Shown here: piece after piece, positions 1 through 4,902 of the stretch
Layout of the letters: every line of letters starts with the position of its first letter
How positions within the stretch are numbered: the first letter of the stretch is position 1
Source of the DNA: Candidatus Aciduliprofundum sp. JdFR-45
Lineage (GTDB): Archaea > Thermoplasmatota > Thermoplasmata > Thermoplasmatales > JdFR-45
Assembly: GCA_002011395.1 (NCBI GenBank)
Contig: MTNG01000029.1
Span: forward strand, 1 to 5,580
Length of the DNA: 5,580 nt
Reading direction: 5' to 3'
The notes under the pieces: generated by a model
The model's database searches: none
Told to the model about the DNA's origin: nothing
The model's input: only the letters and a program-made list of their open reading frames with translations
Translations under genes and position numbers: made by a program

Positions 1-1
1 C

Positions 2-436
2 CTCGTCCAGCGCCTCAACACCCTCACCATCCTCTCCGCGCGCAGCCCGAAGGAGGCGGAGCAGGTTTCCGGCATAATAGACGTGGGCTACGCGGCCAAG
101 TCCATGGCGAACGCTGCGGGCGACATCGTGGAACTGCTGGAGACGGACATAGAGCGCCGCCCCTTCCTCCCGTTCCTCTTCGAGGAGGCGGACGAGAAGA
201 TACACGTGGTCTTCGTCTCTGAGGACAGCGACCTCGTCCACAGGAGGATAGGGGATCTGAAAATAGAGGCCGAAACGGGTGTGAGGGTCATAGCGATAAA
301 GAGGGGCAAGCATTGGCTCTACGATCCGGAAGGCGAGGTGAGGATCAAGCCCGGCGACGCCCTCATCATCCGTGGCACGGAGGACGGCTTTGAGTTCCTG
401 AACAGGGTCGCGATGGGGGAGGAAAAATGGGACTGA
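2..436 (+). CDS. PhoU/TrkA_C domain protein, 3' part (5' end outside window)
   Basis: The reading frame is open from the first bases of the window, so the gene starts upstream. The GTG at 83 lies inside a continuing helix-rich domain and is not a convincing start. The 144 visible residues have two parts. Residues 1-60 or so are helical and hydrophobic/acidic, resembling the end of a PhoU-like helical bundle. Residues 67-138 fit a TrkA_C (RCK_C) domain, with the strand VRVIAIKRG, then a KPGDALIIRG turn-strand typical of this ligand-binding fold. TrkA_C domains usually bind small ligands and gate cation channels or transporters; archaeal proteins with this architecture are soluble cytoplasmic regulators, often (from memory of the family) near MgtE-type or potassium transport genes. 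The stop codon lies inside the next gene, a related protein, so the two are probably translated together. The exact ligand and transporter partner cannot be told from this window. Confidence 0.85.
   Translation, partial: LVQRLNTLTILSARSPKEAEQVSGIIDVGYAAKSMANAAGDIVELLETDIERRPFLPFLFEEADEKIHVVFVSEDSDLVHRRIGDLKIEAETGVRVIAIKRGKHWLYDPEGEVRIKPGDALIIRGTEDGFEFLNRVAMGEEKWD
415..423 (+). promoter_or_regulatory. Shine-Dalgarno of the second PhoU/TrkA_C gene
   Basis: GGGGGAGGA sits inside the end of the upstream gene, with the GGAGG core 4 bases before the ATG at 427. It supports that start and suggests translational coupling across the 10-base gene overlap. Confidence 0.6.
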
Positions 437-1002
437 GGAGCGAGGAGACACTGCTGGAGATGAAGAACCTGTCGGAGCTCATGGTTGACCTCGCGTACTC
501 GGCCCTCCTCTACAACAACAGGGAGATAGCGGAGGAGGTGAACCACTTAGAGGACAGGGTGGACGAGCTGCACGAGTCCCTTCTGATGCAGACCCTGAAG
601 GAGGTGGAGGAGAAGGGGTGCGTGGAAAAGGCGCTCATAATGCTCAGGATAAGCAGGTCAATAGAGGTGATAGCCGACTCCGCGAAGGCCATCGCCGACG
701 TGGTCCTGAGGGATGTGGAGCCCCACGAGGTAATAAGGGAGAGCATAAGGGAGTCCGAGATAACGATCACCCTCGGCAGGGTCGCACCTGCATCCATACT
801 CGCGAACAGGACCCTCGGGGACCTGAACCTCGCGAGCGAGACGGGCATGTGGGTGATAGCCATAAAGAGGGGCAGAAGGTGGATATTCGGTCCCGACGAG
901 AACACCATGATCAAACCGGGCGACCTGCTGATAGCGAAGGGGCCGCTGGAGGGAGTGAGGCATTTCAAACGCCTGTGCAGCAGCGCCGATAAGGAGCTTT
1001 AA
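427..1002 (+). CDS. PhoU/TrkA_C domain protein, complete, tandem paralogue
   Basis: This 191-residue cytoplasmic protein has a PhoU-like helical bundle (about residues 12-98, charged heptad-like helices, no membrane segment) followed by a TrkA_C domain (about 112-186). The C-terminal domain closely parallels that of the preceding gene: both have GDL, then ETG, VIAIKRG, and IKPGD followed by a hydrophobic strand, so the two are paralogues. The arrangement suggests they form a heteromeric regulator of a cation transporter; the transporter itself is not in view. The start at 427 is preceded by a Shine-Dalgarno; an ATG at 460 is a weaker alternative because it would cut into the first helix. The gene overlaps its upstream neighbour by 10 bases and its TAA overlaps the stop codon of the convergent purA gene by 4 bases. 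Domain assignment is fairly secure; physiological role is inferred. Confidence 0.85.
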   Translation: MGLRSEETLLEMKNLSELMVDLAYSALLYNNREIAEEVNHLEDRVDELHESLLMQTLKEVEEKGCVEKALIMLRISRSIEVIADSAKAIADVVLRDVEPHEVIRESIRESEITITLGRVAPASILANRTLGDLNLASETGMWVIAIKRGRRWIFGPDENTMIKPGDLLIAKGPLEGVRHFKRLCSSADKEL

Positions 1003-2252
1003 AGAACCACGGTCTTCTCGCGGTCCTTTCCAAGCGAGATTATTGTGACGCGTGCACTCGTCGCCTTCTCAACGAGCGCCACGTACTCCTTTATGGGCTC
1101 TGGAATCTCACCGGAGAGGCAGTCCTCAACCTCGCTCTCGGACCACCCCTCCATCTCCACGTAGACGGGCTCAACGCCCTCCAGGTCCGGCGGCGGGTAT
1201 AGCACCTCGCGCCCGCCGACCCTGTAGGCGGTGGCCACGGGAATCGTGCTCCGCCCCGCGAGGACGTCAACCTTCGTTAGCGCGATCTCCTTCACCCCGT
1301 TCACAAGCGCCGCGTACCTCAGCAGGGGCAGGTCAAGCCACCCCACGCGCCGCGGCCTGCCCGTGGTGGCGCCGAACTCACCACCCCTCTCCCGCAGCCT
1401 CTCCGCCTCTCCGCCCTCTATCTCCGTCGGGAGCGGCCCCTCGCCGACACGCGTTGTGTACGCCTTGGCCACGCCTAGAACTTGGCAAACCTTCCACGGC
1501 GGAACTCCGGCGCCGGTGCAGGCCCCGCCCGCTATGGTGCTGGATGAGGTCACGAAGGGATACGTGCCGTGGTCCACGTCCAGGAATGTGCCCTGCGCTC
1601 CCTCGAACAGCACCTCCCGACCGGAATCTATAGCCCTGTTAACGAGGATCTCCGAGTCGCAGAGGAGGTCCCTGAACCTCTCAAACTGTTCCTTCAACTG
1701 CTCCAGGATCTCCTCCTCGCCGAACTCCACCCCCATGCACGCCCTCCTGAAGCGCAGCGCCAGTCGGAGTTTTCTTCTCAGTTTCTCCTCGCTCTCTAAA
1801 TCGTGGACCCTCAGGGCTATCCTCGCCGCCCTGTCCTCGTAGGCCGGGCCGATGCCCCTGCGCGTTGTGCCGACCTTCACATCGCCCTTCAACCCCTCCT
1901 CCCACGCGTCCATCTCCCTGTGGTAGGGGAGCACGAGGTAGGCCCTCCTGCTAACCCTTATCACGGATGTATCGTAGCCGTTTTGCTCCAGGTGCTCCAT
2001 CTCCTCCACGAGCACGGCCGGGTCCAGAACCACGCCGGTCGCTATCACGGAAATCTTCCCGTGGAGCACCCCCGAGGGCACCAGGTGAAACTTGTACGTC
2101 TTCCCGTTCACGACCACCGTGTGCCCCGCGTTGCTCCCGCCCTGAAACCTCACGACCATGTCGGACGCGGAGGCGAGGTAATCAACGATCTTCCCCTTTC
2201 CCTCGTCGCCGAACTGCATTCCCACGATCGCCCTTGCGCTCATCCGAACCAT
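999..2252 (-). CDS. purA: Adenylosuccinate synthetase
   Basis: The product (417 residues, cytosolic) joins IMP and L-aspartate using GTP to give adenylosuccinate, GDP and phosphate, the first committed step from IMP to AMP. Family motifs are all present and in order: the GTP-binding GDEGKGK at residues 15-21 with the catalytic Asp16, the NAGHT motif with catalytic His44 (41-45), GTTRRGIGPAYEDR (128-141) in the IMP-binding region, EGAQGTFLDVDHGTYPFVTSS (217-237), the TTRVGEGPLPTE loop (266-277), GATTGRPRRVGW (294-305) and TKVDVL (326-331) of the guanine site. The length matches the common full-length form (about 430) rather than the shorter form of about 340 known from some hyperthermophilic archaea. 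ATG at 2252 is chosen because a TATA-like element lies about 23 bases upstream, which predicts a leaderless mRNA; a second ATG at 2243 would give a three-residue shorter protein. It is divergent from the prsW-like gene and convergent with the PhoU/TrkA_C gene. Confidence 0.97.
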   Translation of the reverse strand: MVRMSARAIVGMQFGDEGKGKIVDYLASASDMVVRFQGGSNAGHTVVVNGKTYKFHLVPSGVLHGKISVIATGVVLDPAVLVEEMEHLEQNGYDTSVIRVSRRAYLVLPYHREMDAWEEGLKGDVKVGTTRRGIGPAYEDRAARIALRVHDLESEEKLRRKLRLALRFRRACMGVEFGEEEILEQLKEQFERFRDLLCDSEILVNRAIDSGREVLFEGAQGTFLDVDHGTYPFVTSSSTIAGGACTGAGVPPWKVCQVLGVAKAYTTRVGEGPLPTEIEGGEAERLRERGGEFGATTGRPRRVGWLDLPLLRYAALVNGVKEIALTKVDVLAGRSTIPVATAYRVGGREVLYPPPDLEGVEPVYVEMEGWSESEVEDCLSGEIPEPIKEYVALVEKATSARVTIISLGKDREKTVVL

Positions 2253-2270
2253 GTGGGTATGCGCGGGGTG

Positions 2271-2286
2271 GTATTAAGATTTTGGA
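2271..2286 (-). promoter_or_regulatory. Predicted purA promoter (BRE/TATA)
   Basis: Read on the minus strand, CCAAAATCTTAATAC gives an A-rich BRE-like stretch followed by a TATA-like TTAATA at 2277-2272. Its centre is about 23 bases from the ATG at 2252, so transcription should begin at or within a few bases of the start codon. There is no Shine-Dalgarno, in keeping with leaderless translation. The TATA match is imperfect. Confidence 0.55.
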
Positions 2287-2292
2287 ACGTGC

Positions 2293-2308
2293 AAAAACGT
2301 TTTATAAT
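2293..2308 (+). promoter_or_regulatory. Predicted prsW promoter (BRE/TATA) with palindrome
   Basis: AAAAACG followed by TTTATAAT (2301-2308) matches an archaeal BRE plus TATA box. The TATA centre is about 24.5 bases before the ATG at 2329, so the mRNA is predicted to be leaderless, and no Shine-Dalgarno is present. The ten-base palindrome AAAACGTTTT (2294-2303) overlaps the upstream edge of the TATA box, where a repressor could act; this last point is inference from position only. Confidence 0.6.
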
Positions 2309-2328
2309 TCCCCAACTTTTCTTTCCCC

Positions 2329-3102
2329 ATGCTCTTGATCTGTCTGATGGGGCTCGTGGTGCTGGCCGTGGCCTTTCTGCCATCGGTGGTGTACGCCGTG
2401 TGGATACGGAACACGGAGAAGTACGAGAGGGAGCCGTGGGTTCCCATCATAATCACGTTCATACTCGGAGCGTTTGCCGGCGTTGTTATAGCGCTCATAC
2501 TGGAGTTCAGCGCGGCTATCATCTACGCCGCGTATTCCCCCGGAGTGGTCAGGCAGTACGAGTTCCTCGCGCGCAACAGAGAGGCCCTTGATGCCCTCAT
2601 CATGGCGTGCATAATCGCGCCCTTCGCCGAGGAGTTTTCCAAGTTCCTCTGCATGCTCCCCGCCAGGAGGTACATAGACGAACTGGAGGATGGGCTCGTC
2701 TACGGCGCGGCCGCCGGCCTGGGCTTCGCCGCGACGGAGAACCTGCTGTACGAGGGCTCCGCTCTCATCGCCGGCGGCCTGGTGGCGTGGATAGTCATCT
2801 CGGTTATACGGAGCATAACCGGCGGAATGCTCCACGGTTCGACCACGGCCATCATGGGCTACGGCTACTCCCGGAAGAAACTGGAGCATAAGAGATGGGC
2901 GCTCCTCGGAGGATACCTCGTGGCGGTGGCCATACACGGCGTGTTCAACCTCGTGGCATCGCTCCTGCTCTTCGTGGGCGAGGAGCACGCGTGGGCGTAT
3001 CTCCTGATATTGATCGTGGCCGTGGGCATGGCCGTCGGCGTATTCACCTACGTGAGGAGGAAGATAAAGCGCCTAGACATCCAAGGGCTCTCTCCGCAGT
3101 AG
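2329..3102 (+). CDS. PrsW-family intramembrane protease homologue
   Basis: The product is a polytopic membrane protein of 257 residues, with about seven hydrophobic segments (roughly 3-24, 38-66, 87-109, 123-140, 144-163, 192-214, 221-241). It carries the signature residues of the PrsW family (MEROPS M82): EExxK at E101-E102-K105 after a hydrophobic APFA, FAATEN at 133-138, the conserved LHG at 168-170 and HGVFN with H203 and N207. In Bacillus, PrsW makes the first cut in the anti-sigma factor RsiW. Archaea lack such sigma factors, so the substrate here must be something else and is unknown. All putative catalytic residues are retained, so an active enzyme is plausible. The start fits a leaderless promoter; an ATG at 2347 is a possible alternative. 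The positively charged tail (RRKIKR, 243-248) suggests a cytoplasmic C terminus. The last 59 bases overlap the convergent Pcc1-like gene. Confidence 0.88.
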   Translation: MLLICLMGLVVLAVAFLPSVVYAVWIRNTEKYEREPWVPIIITFILGAFAGVVIALILEFSAAIIYAAYSPGVVRQYEFLARNREALDALIMACIIAPFAEEFSKFLCMLPARRYIDELEDGLVYGAAAGLGFAATENLLYEGSALIAGGLVAWIVISVIRSITGGMLHGSTTAIMGYGYSRKKLEHKRWALLGGYLVAVAIHGVFNLVASLLLFVGEEHAWAYLLILIVAVGMAVGVFTYVRRKIKRLDIQGLSPQ

Positions 3103-3289
3103 AGATGCACGCCAGGACATCGTCCATCGCCCTCATGAGGCCCCTCGCGGTCTCCGCGCTCACCCTGACTATGACCGTTTTCCCGCGGACCTCAACGCTG
3201 ACGTACGCGTCGTCGTCCACCGCCACGCTCTCGCCCACGCACCTCGCCCTCTCCTCGTCCCCGTACTCCAGCAGTATCTCCCCCTCCAC
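3044..3289 (-). CDS. KEOPS complex Pcc1-like subunit
   Basis: The protein has 81 residues. It resembles the small Pcc1/CGI-121-associated dimerisation subunit of the KEOPS complex, which helps form N6-threonylcarbamoyladenosine (t6A) on tRNAs that read ANN codons. The pattern is an opening strand (GEILLEYG), a helix, a central pair of strands (YVSVEVRGKTVIVRVSAE, 29-46) and a long C-terminal helix with the family-like MDDVLACISTAERAL (55-69). The usual EPDN segment after the first helix is not recognisable (SVAVDDDAY here). The GTG start at 3289 has a G-rich Shine-Dalgarno 7 bases upstream and follows the phosphoesterase stop by 4 bases, so the two genes are co-transcribed. The last 15 or so residues (ending in SSSSRR) extend past the conserved part and are encoded in the overlap with the prsW-like gene. 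A different small alpha/beta protein cannot be excluded. Confidence 0.7.
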   Translation of the reverse strand: MEGEILLEYGDEERARCVGESVAVDDDAYVSVEVRGKTVIVRVSAETARGLMRAMDDVLACISTAERALGCLGALSSSSRR

Positions 3290-3293
3290 GTGA

Positions 3294-3950
3294 TCACACC
3301 CCCATGTAGAGGCGCTCGGCCAAATAGCGAGGCAAACCCTCCCTGATTATGGCCTCCGCAACTTCATCCACATCGTACTCAACGCGTTTGAGGAGCACTT
3401 CGCCCGTCTCCGGGTCAAGGAGTGCGTATGCGGCCCTCGGATCCCCGTCCCTCGGCTGTCCCACGCTTCCGGGGTTTATGACTGCGCCTCTCTCAAACCT
3501 CCTGACCGCCTGGATGTGGGTGTGCCCCAGAATCAGATATCTGACTCCCGGGGGTATGATATCGCCCGTCCACTCCTCCGGGTAGAGGTACAGGTCCTCG
3601 TCCCACGGGCTCCCGTGGTGCACCTCCATATCTCCGAGCCTCAAGCTGTCCGGGAGGGAGGCGAGATAGGACAGCATGCTCTGCGAGAGGCGCTTCCTGG
3701 TCCACACGTCGCTCGCGATGGCGATTCCGCTGAAGCCCGTGTAGTCGTCGCGCATCACCGCCCTGTCGTGGTTTCCCCTTATGCACCTCGCCCCCAGGTT
3801 TATGACCTCCCTGATCACCTCCTCCGGGAAGGGGTTGTAGCCCACGAGGTCACCCGCGCATATCACCGCGTCGTACTCCCCCGCCGCATCCTCAAGCACA
3901 GCCCTCAGCGCCGGCATGTTCCCGTGTACATCGCTTAGCAGGAGGTACAT
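3294..3950 (-). CDS. Calcineurin-like metallophosphoesterase
   Basis: This 218-residue cytoplasmic protein has the complete two-metal centre of the calcineurin-like phosphoesterases: DVH at residues 7-9, GD at 33-34, GNHD at 59-62, HHG at 111-113 and GHTH at 142-145, followed by the INPGSVGQPR loop (158-167) typical of the YfcE/COG0639-like phosphodiesterase group. Such enzymes hydrolyse phosphomonoesters, phosphodiesters or nucleotides, and the substrate cannot be read from sequence. The open frame extends upstream to an ATG at 4133, but the ATG at 3950 is the right start: the first strand of the fold begins right there (MYLLLSDVHGN), the extra 61 residues are low-complexity antisense of the Nudix gene, and a TATA box lies 24 bases upstream of 3950. 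It heads an operon with the Pcc1-like gene and diverges from the wHTH-Nudix gene. Confidence 0.93.
   Translation of the reverse strand: MYLLLSDVHGNMPALRAVLEDAAGEYDAVICAGDLVGYNPFPEEVIREVINLGARCIRGNHDRAVMRDDYTGFSGIAIASDVWTRKRLSQSMLSYLASLPDSLRLGDMEVHHGSPWDEDLYLYPEEWTGDIIPPGVRYLILGHTHIQAVRRFERGAVINPGSVGQPRDGDPRAAYALLDPETGEVLLKRVEYDVDEVAEAIIREGLPRYLAERLYMGV
3297..3303 (-). promoter_or_regulatory. Shine-Dalgarno of the Pcc1-like gene
   Basis: GGGGGTG lies across the last codons of the phosphoesterase gene and 7 bases before the GTG start at 3289. The following TGATC resembles the rest of the archaeal Shine-Dalgarno consensus with a 2-base insertion. It supports the unusual GTG start. Confidence 0.55.
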
Positions 3951-3970
3951 CGGGACGGTATAGGCAACCG

Positions 3971-3978
3971 TTATATAA
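3971..3978. promoter_or_regulatory. Palindromic TATA box shared by two divergent genes
   Basis: TTATATAA is its own reverse complement. Its centre (3974.5) is 24-25 bases from both the ATG at 3950 (minus strand, phosphoesterase) and the ATG at 4000 (plus strand, wHTH-Nudix). No other TATA-like element is suitably placed in the 49-base gap; the GGTATAGG at 3957-3964 is only about 10 bases from the minus-strand start. Both transcripts would be leaderless. Each side has ACC just upstream of the box (ACCG on the plus strand, ACC on the minus strand), neither being a strong BRE. That one box serves both directions is inferred from spacing. Confidence 0.65.
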
Positions 3979-3999
3979 GGTGCTGTCCCTCCCCTCACC

Positions 4000-4680
4000 A
4001 TGCCGCGGGTCAGACCACGCTGCCACCTCGCCCTGGAGGTGAACGGAAATGAGATTCCTGAAGGGGCCTGGAAAATTCTCGCCGCCGTTGAGGAGTGCGG
4101 AGGCGTGGAGGAGGCCGCATCCGCGTTGAGCATTCCCGTGGATGAGGCGGCGAAATGCGTACGGATGGTGGAAGAGGCCCTGGGCGAGAGCGTGCTGAGG
4201 GGGAACGGGCTGACCGAAACGGGATGCGAACTCCTCAGGACCTACCGCCGGATCAGGGATGCCCTGGACCTCTTCGTCCGCCGTCCCTACAAGGTGCCGT
4301 CCCTCGCCGTGGACGCGGTAATAATACGCAACGGGCGAATCCTTCTCATAAGGAGGGGCAACGAGCCGTTCAGGGGCTTGTACGCCCTGCCGGGCGGGTT
4401 CGTGGAGTACGGCGAGCGCGTGGAGGAAACGCTCAGAAGGGAGGTGCTGGAGGAGACGGGTCTTCGCGTGGTCTCTCACCGCCTAGTGGGTGTCTACTCC
4501 AGCCCGGAGAGGGACCCGAGGTGGCACACGGTGAGCATCGCCTATCTCGCGGAGTGCGAGGGCGAACCCGCGGCGGGAGACGATGCCTGTGAGGTGGCAT
4601 GGTTCCCGCTGAGCGCACTGCCCCCTCTCGCCTTTGACCACGAAAAAATAGTGAGGGACGCGCTGTCACTCCTTCCTTGA
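4000..4680 (+). CDS. Winged-helix (ModE/LysR-type) - Nudix hydrolase fusion
   Basis: The product (226 residues) has two domains. Residues about 17-95 look like a ModE/LysR-type winged helix-turn-helix: a helix beginning GAWKILAAVEECGG, then VEEAASALSIPVDEAAKCVRM as the helix-turn-helix, then the wing (SVLRGNGLTETG) and a long helix (CELLRTYRRIRDALDLF). Residues 100-226 form a Nudix domain with a perfect Nudix box from G133 to L155: G133, E139, R147-E148, E151-E152 and G154 are all in register. The PFRGLYALPGGFVEYGE and LAFDHEKI segments resemble ADP-ribose pyrophosphatases, which give AMP and ribose 5-phosphate, but substrate choice is not proven. The catalytic glutamates are kept, so it may be enzyme, ligand-sensing regulator, or both. 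The domain order is opposite to NrtR-type Nudix regulators. The start is fixed by a TATA box 25 bases upstream with no Shine-Dalgarno. It overlaps the convergent 72-residue gene by 15 bases. Confidence 0.9.
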   Translation: MPRVRPRCHLALEVNGNEIPEGAWKILAAVEECGGVEEAASALSIPVDEAAKCVRMVEEALGESVLRGNGLTETGCELLRTYRRIRDALDLFVRRPYKVPSLAVDAVIIRNGRILLIRRGNEPFRGLYALPGGFVEYGERVEETLRREVLEETGLRVVSHRLVGVYSSPERDPRWHTVSIAYLAECEGEPAAGDDACEVAWFPLSALPPLAFDHEKIVRDALSLLP

Positions 4681-4884
4681 CTGGATGGTGTACAGCACCC
4701 CGCTCCCCTGCAGCGCCGCGTGCAGTTTGTTTATTATCTCCGCGTACTCCTCGGGCGTCTCAAAGTCCATCACGAAGTCGTACTGGCCCACGACGGGCTG
4801 GAACCCTATCTTCTTCACCTTGGGCACTATCACAAGGGGACTCGGCCCCTCGCTGTTGAAGTACAGCTTCACATACAGTTTCAT
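4666..4884 (-). CDS. Conserved-looking 72-residue protein, function unknown
   Basis: I do not recognise this family. The small, soluble protein has a clear pattern of strand (KLYVKLYF), helix (SPLVIVPKVKKIG), strand pair (FQPVVGQYDFVMDFE), helix (TPEEYAEIINKLHAALQG) and final strand (VLYTIQS), which suggests a ferredoxin-like alpha/beta sandwich. It contains no cysteine and no obvious catalytic motif. It is very likely real: the start codon is preceded by a near-perfect Shine-Dalgarno 6 bases away, it follows nusA by only 16 bases on the same strand, and its composition is that of a normal folded protein. Position suggests co-transcription with L30e and nusA, so a role linked to transcription or translation is possible but is inference only. 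Its 3' end overlaps the wHTH-Nudix gene by 15 bases. Confidence 0.82.
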   Translation of the reverse strand: MKLYVKLYFNSEGPSPLVIVPKVKKIGFQPVVGQYDFVMDFETPEEYAEIINKLHAALQGSGVLYTIQSRKE

Positions 4885-4890
4885 CTCCCC

Positions 4891-4902
4891 ATCACCTCCT
4901 TT
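4891..4902 (-). promoter_or_regulatory. Near-perfect Shine-Dalgarno before the 72-residue gene
   Basis: On the minus strand AAAGGAGGTGAT begins within the nusA stop codon and ends 6 bases before the ATG at 4884. AGGAGGTGAT pairs over its whole length with the conserved 3' end of 16S rRNA (ATCACCTCCT in DNA form). It is the strongest ribosome binding site in the window. Confidence 0.8.

Noticed and set aside
83..436. GTG at 83 as the start of the first PhoU/TrkA_C gene
   Set aside because: The frame is open to the window edge with helix-like coding sequence before it and no Shine-Dalgarno, so the gene simply begins outside.
1231..1842. Plus-strand open frame of 203 codons inside purA
   Set aside because: It is Ser/Pro/Arg-rich antisense of a gene whose motifs are complete on the other strand.
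1803..2591. Plus-strand open frame of 262 codons across the purA start and prsW
   Set aside because: It is antisense to purA and in another frame of prsW, rich in Arg, His, Pro and Val as expected of a GC-rich shadow, with no family motif.
2302..2988. Minus-strand open frame of 228 codons opposite prsW
   Set aside because: It is a hydrophilic shadow with no recognisable domain, while the opposite strand carries all PrsW motifs.
3952..3989. Inverted repeat GGGAC / GTCCC flanking the shared promoter
   Set aside because: Only five bases per arm, 28 bases apart, and not centred on the TATA box; chance is a sufficient explanation.
3951..4133. 61-residue N-terminal extension of the phosphoesterase from an ATG at 4133
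   Set aside because: It is antisense to the wHTH-Nudix gene, low in complexity, crosses the promoter region, and the fold begins exactly at the ATG at 3950.
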